DNA of 64,000 nt, from positions 1,984,001 to 2,048,000 of the forward strand of contig NZ_CP085051.1 in assembly GCF_020616335.1 (NCBI RefSeq), written 5' to 3'. A model generated the notes under the pieces. The model worked only from the letters and a program-made list of their open reading frames with translations. It had not been told where the DNA came from and ran no database searches. This stretch comes from Corynebacterium uberis (GTDB taxonomy: Bacteria > Actinomycetota > Actinomycetes > Mycobacteriales > Mycobacteriaceae). A program made the position numbers and the translations under genes. Of the stretch, positions 1 through 8,500 are shown one piece after another; the first letter of the stretch is position 1, and each line of letters opens with the position of its first letter.

Positions 1-145
1 CGCCTGTCTTGCCGTATTGATCTGGCTCCACGAACTCATCCTCAGCACCAATAACAGGATAACCCCGCTCATCCCACTCCAACTCACGCACATCAGCCAA
101 CCGATGGCCATCCTGATGCACACATTAACACCGTTAAAAATCACG
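1..145 (-). pseudogene. Left-edge fragment of another toxin-tip cassette
   Basis: Read on the minus strand, this stretch encodes residues matching the end of the W-rich repeat block of the large toxin at 5521-8604 (HQDGHRLADVRELEWDERGYP, then AEDEFVEPDQYGKTG). The match stops near 145, where about 30 bp seem to be missing compared with the copy near 4620, and the frame upstream is broken with no start codon. The frame stays open to the left edge, so the tip lies outside the window. The divergence from the other copies (DERGYPVIGA against DEQGYPDIRA) shows it is an older or separate cassette. It is most likely a further, decayed orphan tip in the same array. Confidence 0.6.
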
Positions 146-424
146 CCACGGACAAAAGGTGCAACTTCAACAGTTAATGAACGCTTGGAAATGTACAGTC
201 TAGCGCCTCATTTTAAATAGAATCTCCCACTTTCCCTCTATTTCAAACTCAAGCCTCTCCCGTATATCGATAACGTAACGGCCCGAACATCAACTTATGC
301 CTTATCCCGCAGCTACCGATCAGAAAGCCGAAGCTTTGACCAGTTATTTCAAACCGGTTTTCCGCTCGATAAATGGCACCCTATTGCCGGGAATTAAGCG
401 CCTTCATTGTGGCCACAAATTGCT

Positions 425-1075
425 CTAAGTCCAATGTGGGAAATAATGTTCTCGATACCTGCAATTCCGGGCTTTTGCGCTTTGTCCCTCATTACCGGCT
501 CCATGTATCGGTTTCCATACGCCACCAATACGCACATTAGGCATCCAATCATCCCTGTAGTCCAGAATATAATTTAATTTCACCATTTCATAGTCTATCT
601 CCCCATGTCGGTAAATCATAGTCGCGTTATTATATGACATCCTCGTCGCCCAGCCAGACTTAAAAGTGCAGTACCATGCAAACCAAACCGCGACTGCAAA
701 ATCGCAAATGCATATAACCACATAGCCCCCAAGTTTTGATTCATGCTTTGCCTGCGCCTCCCGTATAAATCCGATCATCATCAGGCCGCCAGAGAACAAA
801 ATGAAGCTGACTAATACATAACCATACCCACGATAATGCACTGTTTGCCCCTCTTCGGGTCCGTCCTTCTTAAGTAACGAAAAGGCAATTTCTGGCAACA
901 CGGCAGTCCAGAACAGAACTAAGGTTCCAAGAAAAGTGGAAATTACGCCTATAGGATAAACTATTCCGTATTCAATGCCTGATAAACCAAACCAGACCGA
1001 AGCCGCAATTATGACCGGCGTGCTAATGATTCCGATAGTGAGGGCAATGATACGCTTCGCTTTTCTAGTCATCAT
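425..1075 (-). CDS. Candidate membrane immunity protein, type A (second copy), C-terminus frameshifted
   Basis: A 216-residue protein with four predicted membrane segments (about residues 8-28, 35-60, 85-103, 118-138) and a soluble C-terminal half. It is a clear paralogue of the product of 4818-5528, which follows the full-length toxin. Its start overlaps the stop of the upstream tip gene by 11 nt, implying translational coupling. The last 20 or so residues do not match the paralogue, but another frame downstream does: it reads VSRTLFPTLDLEQFVATMKA and ends at 381, parallel to VSRSLFPKMDVDHFVETMTS in the paralogue. A one-base indel near 470-490, probably at the AAAA run, explains this. The role as immunity partner is inferred from position; I recognise no named family. 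Confidence 0.65.
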   Translation of the reverse strand: MMTRKAKRIIALTIGIISTPVIIAASVWFGLSGIEYGIVYPIGVISTFLGTLVLFWTAVLPEIAFSLLKKDGPEEGQTVHYRGYGYVLVSFILFSGGLMMIGFIREAQAKHESKLGGYVVICICDFAVAVWFAWYCTFKSGWATRMSYNNATMIYRHGEIDYEMVKLNYILDYRDDWMPNVRIGGVWKPIHGAGNEGQSAKARNCRYREHYFPHWT

Positions 1076-1508
1076 TGACTGCTCGATTCCATAGCAACTG
1101 CCCCAACTTTGTTGCGCCTACTCCGATAACCACCCCAGCAGCAACTGGCGCTAGAACAGCTGTCACGGGCGCGGTAGCCGGAATAAAGGCGGCAAGTGCC
1201 GCTGCGGCTCCTGCTCCTGCCAGTCCACCAGCAGTGTTGGTAACCACTGCCTCCGTGGGATCCATACCTTCTTGAATATCAAGATACGCACCCGCCGCAG
1301 CACCACCAGCACCCGTCGTCCTACCAGCCCACTTAGCTGTCTTGACGCCACTCTTCGACACCTCAGACACACCACGACCAGCCTGAGCCTCAGCATCCGC
1401 AGACGCACGCACAGCACCCCAACCCGCACCATCAACTGCACTGGTTATGCCTAACCGTGTTAGATAGCGGGAGTTTACGCCAGAGGCCTGCACGAGGTGA
1501 ACCTTCAT
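1065..1508 (-). CDS. Orphan toxin tip, type A (second copy)
   Basis: This encodes 147 residues with no signal peptide. From about residue 20 it closely matches the C-terminal tip of the full-length toxin (both contain AVDGAGWGAVRASADAEA and GMDPTEAVVTNTAGGLAGAG). The C-terminal 60 residues form two hydrophobic, glycine- and alanine-rich stretches separated by a Pro-containing turn, like a membrane hairpin. The first 18 residues (MKVHLVQASG...) are unrelated to the parent toxin and there is no strong ribosome binding site, so the start is uncertain. It overlaps the immunity gene downstream. It looks like a silent tip cassette that recombination could attach to the full-length toxin; whether it is translated alone is unknown. 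Confidence 0.6.
   Translation of the reverse strand: MKVHLVQASGVNSRYLTRLGITSAVDGAGWGAVRASADAEAQAGRGVSEVSKSGVKTAKWAGRTTGAGGAAAGAYLDIQEGMDPTEAVVTNTAGGLAGAGAAAALAAFIPATAPVTAVLAPVAAGVVIGVGATKLGQLLWNRAVNDD
1201..1446. repeat. Type A tip repeat, copy 1 (partner 5657-5902)
   Basis: About 246 bp of the orphan type A tip repeat the tip of the full-length toxin at a constant offset of 4456 bp, with scattered mismatches. The homology covers the AVDGAGWGAV...AGGLAGAG part and fades towards the last hydrophobic segment. Confidence 0.75.
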
Positions 1509-1582
1509 AAAATCGGTCTTTCAGTCAAAGGTTCTACCCCCGTGCAAAGCTGACGACTGTCTGGACCACACGATTTTCATAT

Positions 1583-2242
1583 TCATTCAAGAGTGTCACG
1601 CTCCGATGCTGCGCTCAAAGCTCTTTGATCCGGCGGCATGGACAATATTTTGTACGCGTGACCTAATAGCGCGGGTGGAATGAACATAGCATTGAGCATA
1701 AATGATTCCAGTCTGCGTTTTTTCCCCTTGAAAGAAAAATAAAAGTAATTTTCGTCATCGTAGTCACAATCTATATGGATTGTCCTAACGCCCCTAAAAG
1801 TCCCCATCTCAACTTTATCAATTGGGCCGCATTGCTTAAGCTTCCTTCCTCCCCTAATCTCCAGAACCCCTGGCCTAACCAGTATGTATACGGATCGAAA
1901 CTCTGGTAAGAAGATTAAACGGAAAATAAACGATACAACTGGAGGGAATAGTATTATCGATGCAATACGCATGCCAAGAAACAGTTCAGCCAACACTTCA
2001 TTGGTTAAATTGAACCATGCTATTATGCATAAGGCTTCAAGGGGGATTGATATCGAATAGAAGAAGACTTCATACCGCGACCTGCATACTATCCGCTCCT
2101 CCGTAGCGCTAACCGCTGTTACTATGCAAGTAGGTAACCAGGATGGCTTGTACCTTAACGCCACCACAATTAGCGAGTTTACGAGAACCTGTAAGCATAG
2201 GATACAAAGGAGGAGATTAACTACTGCGTTCATCATTTCCAT
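1583..2242 (-). CDS. Candidate membrane immunity protein, type B (copy 1)
   Basis: This 219-residue protein has about four membrane segments in its first 120 residues and then a mostly beta, soluble C-terminal part (IRGGRKLKQCGPIDKVEMGTF...) that could resemble a PH-type fold. It is clearly paralogous to the product of 3449-4069. Its ATG overlaps the stop of the type B tip gene by 10 nt. Base composition is visibly more AT-rich than the housekeeping genes in this window, as in all four candidate immunity genes, which suggests foreign origin. By analogy with pore-forming colicins, whose immunity proteins sit in the inner membrane, it may protect against the type B tip. That is inference from position and topology. 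Confidence 0.6.
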   Translation of the reverse strand: MEMMNAVVNLLLCILCLQVLVNSLIVVALRYKPSWLPTCIVTAVSATEERIVCRSRYEVFFYSISIPLEALCIIAWFNLTNEVLAELFLGMRIASIILFPPVVSFIFRLIFLPEFRSVYILVRPGVLEIRGGRKLKQCGPIDKVEMGTFRGVRTIHIDCDYDDENYFYFSFKGKKRRLESFMLNAMFIPPALLGHAYKILSMPPDQRALSAASERDTLE

Positions 2243-3456
2243 GCACTTTGAATTCCTTTAGTAGTGGCAACTCCCACAGCAGCTGAACTTATTGCGATTA
2301 TTGCGAGAGCTGGCGCACCTACGGGGACAGAGGTTGCCGCCAATCCCATTATCGCAAGACTACCTGCAGCATAAGAGGCTGCTCCTCCTGCGGCGTTTGA
2401 AACCACAGCTTTCGTTGGGTCCATACCACCCTGAATATCCGACGCTGTCGTCGCAGCAACCGTCGCACCAGAAGACGCAGCCCCACCAACCCGAGCCGCT
2501 TTACCCAAGGCGGCCGCGTCTGCAGCACGACCACCCTCCTTCGCTGCAACCCGCTCCGCATTAGAGAAATTGAAATTATTCCCCGCATCCGCAGCAGCCA
2601 CACCCACATCCTTAGCAGTCAAACCACCAAAATCCTGCCCACCAAGCTCACCAGTTTCGGCGTACTGGTCTGCGTCTACGAACTCATCCTCGGCACGAAT
2701 ATCAGGATAACCCTGCTCATCCCACCCCAACTCACGCACATCAGCCAACCGATTGCCATCCTGATGCACCCAATGCTGCTCACCATCATCACCATCCACA
2801 CCAAATACCTTGGTGCCATCAGGCAGCCTGTACACCGGAGTGTCCACCCCATCAACCTGGGCCATCCCATTGATCCACCGGCCCTGATCATCCGTGAACA
2901 CACCATCATGGATGTCCTGGCTAGCCGTCGCATTCTCCCACGGCACACCACCTTCACCCCTAGGTGGTGCAGGCACCCAGGAGTCCTCATCAACCTCAAT
3001 ACCTGTCGGGGAGCCATCCTCATTCCACCCCACATCCCCCACCACAGCCTGGCCACGCGAATCATCATCTAGCGTCCAGTCACTAGTCCCCTCACCCCGA
3101 TTCGGGTGATCCACCAGATGCACCCCAGGAGCAACCTCAAAGGACCGCTGATCCTTCTCCTCGTTATAGTGGCCCTTGTTCTCAGTGCCCTGAGACGGAT
3201 CCTCAAAATAACCGTCACCTCTGTTCCTCGGCCGGTAGTCAACATTATTGCCCTGGGCAGTGGGAGTCCTATTAGCCCAGTCTTTGCGATCCTGCTGCGG
3301 CAACGGCGTTTCCATCTCATCAATCGTATCGATGTTAATCGGGTTGCCATCCTTATCCCACTGCAGGGAAGCAACCGGAGTCGACTTCGTCATATCAGCA
3401 GAATCCTGCGTCCAATCACTACGCCCAGAACCATCATTACGCGGATGCTCACTCAT
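2233..3456 (-). CDS. Orphan toxin C-terminus with W-rich repeats and type B tip (copy 1)
   Basis: About 407 residues. Residues 3-265 are identical in sequence to the repeat block of the full-length toxin (EHPRNDGSGRSDWTQ onward: tandem units with W, D and G, such as LQWDKDGNPI and VGWNEDGSPT). After that the protein switches to a different, type B tip (DFGGLTAKDVGVAAADAGNN ... GMDPTKAVVSNAAGG ...) ending in a hydrophobic Gly/Ala-rich hairpin. I chose ATG at 3456 because it overlaps the stop of the preceding immunity gene in an ATGAGTGA arrangement; an upstream ATG at 3480 is also possible. There is no signal peptide, so the product would not be secreted by itself. The shared block is long enough to recombine with the full-length gene. 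Confidence 0.7.
   Translation of the reverse strand: MSEHPRNDGSGRSDWTQDSADMTKSTPVASLQWDKDGNPINIDTIDEMETPLPQQDRKDWANRTPTAQGNNVDYRPRNRGDGYFEDPSQGTENKGHYNEEKDQRSFEVAPGVHLVDHPNRGEGTSDWTLDDDSRGQAVVGDVGWNEDGSPTGIEVDEDSWVPAPPRGEGGVPWENATASQDIHDGVFTDDQGRWINGMAQVDGVDTPVYRLPDGTKVFGVDGDDGEQHWVHQDGNRLADVRELGWDEQGYPDIRAEDEFVDADQYAETGELGGQDFGGLTAKDVGVAAADAGNNFNFSNAERVAAKEGGRAADAAALGKAARVGGAASSGATVAATTASDIQGGMDPTKAVVSNAAGGAASYAAGSLAIMGLAATSVPVGAPALAIIAISSAAVGVATTKGIQSAWK
2378..2820. repeat. Type B tip repeat, copy 1 (partner 4205-4647)
   Basis: About 443 bp covering the type B tip and the last W-rich repeat occur again at 4205-4647 with a constant offset of 1827 bp and only scattered mismatches. Similarity is lost abruptly on the immunity-gene side, within the last hydrophobic segment of the tip. 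Confidence 0.8.
2663..3450. repeat. 788-bp direct repeat, copy 1 (partner 5963-6750)
   Basis: Compared line by line with 5963-6750 at an offset of exactly 3300 bp, I find one mismatch (3072 G against 6372 A), which is synonymous. Both copies encode the W-rich repeat block in the same reading frame. Identity ends sharply at 3450/6750 and at about 2663/5963, as expected of recent duplication or gene conversion. Confidence 0.9.
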
Positions 3457-4069
3457 CGTCCGGAATCCGCAAAAGTTCAAACACAGTGCCTATTTTGTTA
3501 GCAGGAATGAATAGTGGGTTTAGCATGAAAGAGTCTAACAAACGCTTTTTCCCCCGAAAGGAGAAATAGAAGAAATTTTCCTCGACAAATTTGCCTCCTA
3601 TATGTATTGTCTCAGCGCCCATAAACTCTCCCATTTTAACATTATCTATAGGGCCAAGTTGTTTAAGCTTCCTACCTCCCGTGATTTCTAATTTTCCCGG
3701 CCCGATCAAAATATAAAGGTTACGAAACTGTTTTAAGAAGATCGTCCGATAAATATACACCAATACCGGAGGCAATAGGATGACCGAACCAATACGCATT
3801 AGTACCACCAGCTCGGCCAATACCGCGTTTGACAAATCAATCCAAGATATAAGACACAGCATTTCAAGATTGGTGGTTAACAAATATAGTAAGGCTTCGT
3901 ATCGCGAACGGCATACCACCTGATCCTCCGCAACACTCACAGTTGCCACAACGCAAGAAGGTATCCATGAAGGCTTGTACTTTACCGCAAGCACAAGTAG
4001 CGAGTTTAGGAAGAACTGTAAGCATAGGGCCCAAAGAAGGATGCTAACTATGGCGTTCATCATTTCCAA
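3449..4069 (-). CDS. Candidate membrane immunity protein, type B (copy 2)
   Basis: A 206-residue paralogue of the 1583-2242 product with the same layout: about four membrane segments (MNAIVSILLWALCLQFFLNS first), then a soluble segment containing ITGGRKLKQLGPIDNVKMGE. Its ATG overlaps the stop of the tip gene at 4060 by 10 nt, and its TGA overlaps the ATG of the next orphan at 3456, so the whole array looks translationally coupled. The two type B immunity proteins differ mainly in loops and at the C-terminus, while their tips differ mainly in the last hydrophobic segment. This would fit paired divergence of specificity, but I have not measured it. Confidence 0.6.
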   Translation of the reverse strand: MEMMNAIVSILLWALCLQFFLNSLLVLAVKYKPSWIPSCVVATVSVAEDQVVCRSRYEALLYLLTTNLEMLCLISWIDLSNAVLAELVVLMRIGSVILLPPVLVYIYRTIFLKQFRNLYILIGPGKLEITGGRKLKQLGPIDNVKMGEFMGAETIHIGGKFVEENFFYFSFRGKKRLLDSFMLNPLFIPANKIGTVFELLRIPDDE

Positions 4070-4653
4070 GCCCTTTGTATTCCTTTAGTAGTGGCTACAC
4101 CTACAGCTGCAGAACCAATAGCGATTAGCCCGAGAGCTCGAGCACCAACAGGAACCGCGAAGAACGCTAGTCCGGCTACAGCGAGACTAGTCGTGGCATA
4201 TGATGCTGCTCCTCCTGCGGCGTTTGAAACCACAGCTTTCGTTGGGTCCATACCACCCTGAATATCCGACGCTGTCGTCGCAGCAACCGTCGCACCAGAA
4301 GACGCAGCCCCACCAACCCGAGCCGCTTTACCCAAGGCGGCCGCGTCTGCAGCACGACCACCCTCCTTCGCTGCAACCCGCTCCGCATTAGAGAAATTGA
4401 AATTATTCCCCGCATCCGCAGCAGCCACACCCACATCCTTAGCAGTCAAACCACCAAAATCCTGCCCACCGAGCTCACCAGTTTTGGCGTACTGGTCTGC
4501 GTCCACGAACTCATCCTCGGCAGGAATATCAGGATAACCCTGCTCATCCCACCCCAACTCACGCACATCAGCCAACCGATCGCCATCCTGATGCACCCAA
4601 TGCCGCCTACCATCATCACCATCCACTCCAAAAATCACGGTGTCATCAGGCAC
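4060..4653 (-). CDS. Orphan toxin tip, type B (copy 2)
   Basis: 197 residues beginning inside the last W-rich repeat (MPDDTVIFGVDGDDGRRHW...) and continuing into a type B tip nearly identical to that of 2233-3456 up to AAGGAASYA. The last hydrophobic stretch then differs (TTSLAVAGLAFFAVPVGARA against AGSLAIMGLAATSVPVGAPA). There is no signal peptide. The ATG at 4653 is probably a fortuitous start: upstream, homology to the repeat block continues to about 4700 but in another frame, because one base is missing near 4652 compared with the intact copies. It is a decayed donor cassette whose tip and immunity gene remain intact. Confidence 0.6.
   Translation of the reverse strand: MPDDTVIFGVDGDDGRRHWVHQDGDRLADVRELGWDEQGYPDIPAEDEFVDADQYAKTGELGGQDFGGLTAKDVGVAAADAGNNFNFSNAERVAAKEGGRAADAAALGKAARVGGAASSGATVAATTASDIQGGMDPTKAVVSNAAGGAASYATTSLAVAGLAFFAVPVGARALGLIAIGSAAVGVATTKGIQRAWK
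4205..4647. repeat. Type B tip repeat, copy 2 (partner 2378-2820)
   Basis: Second copy of the type B tip homology described at 2378-2820, offset 1827 bp. Differences cluster near 4470-4520 and after 4590. Confidence 0.8.
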
Positions 4654-4700
4654 CTGTACACCGGAGTATCCACCCCATCAGCCCCGCCAACCCATTAAAC
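4654..4700 (-). pseudogene. Frameshifted remnant of the W-rich repeat upstream of the orphan tip
   Basis: Read on the minus strand this matches the DGVDTPVYR segment of the intact repeats near 2830-2870 and 6130-6170, but it is out of frame with the tip gene because of a missing base and fades out by about 4700. It shows that the type B copy 2 cassette once carried more of the repeat block. The remaining gap to 4817 shows no further gene. Confidence 0.5.
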
Positions 4701-4817
4701 CAATCGTCCTAACCTACAGCACTACATTTTGGGGTCCCCCCTACCTTCCGGAGGAGAGCGAGCAGACATTAATGCACTCAAAATTGCAAAATCCAGTTAA
4801 TGCATCACCTAAGGAGT

Positions 4818-5528
4818 TTAACGACCACATTGTCCAGCCTCAACCCCATTAGGAAGCAAAGAGGTCATTGTCTCCACAAAGTGGTCCACGTCCATTTTCG
4901 GAAACAACGATCTTGACACCTTGTACTCAAATGTCTGCAAGGAATAGCTTCCCGTTTCCCCCATAGCTCTCCACAATGCGCCGATCCGAACGACAGGCAT
5001 CCAGTTATTTCGTCCATCGTGGATGTATCTCAAGTCGGCTATTTCGTAATATTTAGCGCCATAACGGCAACTCATACCTTGGTCTGAATATGACATTTTC
5101 GCCACCCACCCTGACCGGAATGTACAGTACCAGACATACCATAGCCCGAGTCCTAAGCTAACGAGGCACATGAACAGATAAACGCCCAGTTTGGACCCAT
5201 GCTCACCTAAGGCTTCACGGGTAAATCCCGTCATCATCAAAAATCCAGTAAGAAAGAGTATCACAACCAAAATGTTGTTATAACTCTTGTATTGCTGGAC
5301 TTTGTTTCCCTCTGGTCTTCTTCTTCTGACTAATACAAAAGATAATTCGGGTATAGCCGTAATCCAGTAAAGCGCCAGGACCGAATAGAAGAATGATACA
5401 ACTCCAATCGGATAAATAACGCCATACCTCAAGCCCGATAGGCCGAATTGTACCGTGACGACCGCGAGTATTGGCGTACAAATAATGAGAAGTAGTGCCA
5501 TTATTTCTGCCTTCATCTTCCTACTCAT
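4818..5528 (-). CDS. Candidate membrane immunity protein, type A, partner of the full-length toxin
   Basis: This 236-residue protein lies directly behind the full-length toxin, its ATG overlapping the toxin stop by 8 nt. It has four likely membrane segments (residues about 8-28, 34-62, 85-104, 119-140) and a soluble C-terminal third (GWVAKMSYSDQGMSCRYGAK... FPKMDVDHFVETMTSLLPNG). The paralogue at 425-1075 follows the other type A tip, so tip type and membrane-protein type always go together. This pairing is the main evidence for an immunity role. I do not recognise a named domain. The gene is AT-rich relative to the flanking chromosome. Confidence 0.65.
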   Translation of the reverse strand: MSRKMKAEIMALLLIICTPILAVVTVQFGLSGLRYGVIYPIGVVSFFYSVLALYWITAIPELSFVLVRRRRPEGNKVQQYKSYNNILVVILFLTGFLMMTGFTREALGEHGSKLGVYLFMCLVSLGLGLWYVWYCTFRSGWVAKMSYSDQGMSCRYGAKYYEIADLRYIHDGRNNWMPVVRIGALWRAMGETGSYSLQTFEYKVSRSLFPKMDVDHFVETMTSLLPNGVEAGQCGR

Positions 5529-8500
5529 GGTCCACCACTCTATTCCAAATATATTGACCTCCTTTGGCCGCGCCTAAGGCTACTAAAGCTCCAAATACAG
5601 CCGGTGCTACAACAACCGCTACGGGTGCAGTGGCTGGAATCGCGGCAGCAAGGGCCGCTGCGGCTCCTGCTCCTGCCAGTCCACCTGCAGTATTCGTGAC
5701 CACTGCCTCCGTAGGGTCCATACCATCTTGAATATCAAGATACGCACCCGCCGCAGCACCTCCAGCACCCGTCGTCCTACCAGCCCACTTAGCTGTCTTG
5801 ACAGCACTCTTCGACACCTCAGACACACCACGACCAGCACGCGCCTCAGCATCCGCCGAAGCCCGCACAGCACCCCAACCCGCACCATCCACCGCACTGG
5901 CTATGCCTAGTCCAAGATCAGAGTTCCCCCACGACGGACCCTTTACCTCACCCTTGTGTCCATACTGGTCTGCGTCTACGAACTCATCCTCGGCACGAAT
6001 ATCAGGATAACCCTGCTCATCCCACCCCAACTCACGCACATCAGCCAACCGATTGCCATCCTGATGCACCCAATGCTGCTCACCATCATCACCATCCACA
6101 CCAAATACCTTGGTGCCATCAGGCAGCCTGTACACCGGAGTGTCCACCCCATCAACCTGGGCCATCCCATTGATCCACCGGCCCTGATCATCCGTGAACA
6201 CACCATCATGGATGTCCTGGCTAGCCGTCGCATTCTCCCACGGCACACCACCTTCACCCCTAGGTGGTGCAGGCACCCAGGAGTCCTCATCAACCTCAAT
6301 ACCTGTCGGGGAGCCATCCTCATTCCACCCCACATCCCCCACCACAGCCTGGCCACGCGAATCATCATCTAACGTCCAGTCACTAGTCCCCTCACCCCGA
6401 TTCGGGTGATCCACCAGATGCACCCCAGGAGCAACCTCAAAGGACCGCTGATCCTTCTCCTCGTTATAGTGGCCCTTGTTCTCAGTGCCCTGAGACGGAT
6501 CCTCAAAATAACCGTCACCTCTGTTCCTCGGCCGGTAGTCAACATTATTGCCCTGGGCAGTGGGAGTCCTATTAGCCCAGTCTTTGCGATCCTGCTGCGG
6601 CAACGGCGTTTCCATCTCATCAATCGTATCGATGTTAATCGGGTTGCCATCCTTATCCCACTGCAGGGAAGCAACCGGAGTCGACTTCGTCATATCAGCA
6701 GAATCCTGCGTCCAATCACTACGCCCAGAACCATCATTACGCGGATGCTCTGTCAGACTATTCCCATCAGGTAGAGGGAAGCTGCGCTGCCCGGTAACAG
6801 GATTGACCTCCATGTTCGGGTTATCAGCAGGATGATGAGACGGCACACCCGGATACTTGACCTGGTCATCCCGACCAGATCCACCAGACTTATCCTGCTG
6901 ATCAGTCCTGTCTTGCTTGCCAGCCTTGTCCTTGTTGTCAGACTTATCCCGATTACTCGGCTTGTCCTGCTTACCCGGCTCCTGCTTCGCGGGCCTCTCC
7001 TGCTTGGCGGGCTTGTCCTGCTTGTCCTGATTACCTGGCTCCTGCTTGGCAGCCTTGTCCTTGTTGTCAGACTTATCCCGATTACTCGGCTTATCCTGCT
7101 TACCCGGCTCCTGCTTCGCGGGCGGGATCGGCCGGTCCTTGTTGTCAGCCTTATCCCGGTTAGCCGACTTGTCCCGCTTGTCAGCCTTGTCCTGCTTACC
7201 CGGCTCCTGCTTCGCGGGCTTGTCTTGTTTGTCCTGCTTGGCCGGCTTGTCCTGCTTGGCCGGCTTGTCCTGCTTACCCGGCTCCTGCTTAGGCTTGCTA
7301 TCCCCACCGACGTCTTTTCGGTCTGGATCAGCAATCACCGGAAACACCGTCTCATGGCCCGGATCCACATGCTGGACCAACCGACCATCAGGATCAACCG
7401 TGTAATAGGTTTCCACCGGCCGACCCAAAGCGTCATACGCCCACGGCGCATCCACCTGGGATACCACCCGCCCGGAAGCATCCACCACATCAACACCCCC
7501 ATCGCCTCGTTGCACCACCTGCCCGCCTTCAGGAACATCCACATCAAAAACATGCTCCCGCGGCGAATCAGGACCAGCCAACAACACCAACGACTGCTCA
7601 TGGGTCGCACTCCACGGAATATCAACACGAGCAACACCGCGACGCCGCCGTGCCACCACAGCCCCCACACCACCAGCAACACCGCCCAAAACCCCCAACA
7701 ACCCCACACCAGGACCACCAGTACCAGTGCTTCCGGCAGTGCTGTCGTCAGGCCTATTTACTTGACCTACCAGCCCACCAGACCCACCAGGGTTACGCCC
7801 ACCAGCCCCGGAGTCCCCAGAACCATCGACAGAGTTTTTATGCTCACCCGCGGTGTCATGCTGTGGGCCACCAACAATCACACGACCGACCACACTCGGA
7901 TCAAACCCACCCACATGGCCATGGCCAGAATCATCCACAGTAACGATATCCCCAGTCGCCCGGCCAGCATCATCAACAACAACCACCCGACCATCACCGG
8001 CACGACCCACCCGCACAGCAGCAGCCTCCTGGCCACCACCACGAGCAGGAGCCTGCTGATCAAGGTCGACAATCCAGGTTTCATCCACCGGAGCGACATC
8101 CACCCGCGGTTCCATCCCCCTACCACCGGTAGGACCATGTTGGGATTTACCAGCCGGCGGCCCAGGATGGTGCTCACGCGCCCCCGACAACCTCATATCA
8201 TCACCATAGGCATTCGGCCGCTCCCCGAACCCATCCCAGGTGTGCGTCTCACGCGGCTGCGGCTCTTCCCACCGGTGGGTACGCTGATGGCCCGACCATT
8301 CCAAATCCTCACCACCGTGACCAGCAGGTGGCACCGGCTGGTTATCACCTGCAGGTTGCCCGGAAGGGGCAGGCACACCGACACATACATACGGCGGCCA
8401 CGCCCCGGGAGGGGGAGTCTGGCCTGGGTGTGTGGCCTGCCAACTAGCAGCCATCGCCGCGTTGTACTGCTCGGTTTCGCGCTGGCAGCGCTCCTGCGGG

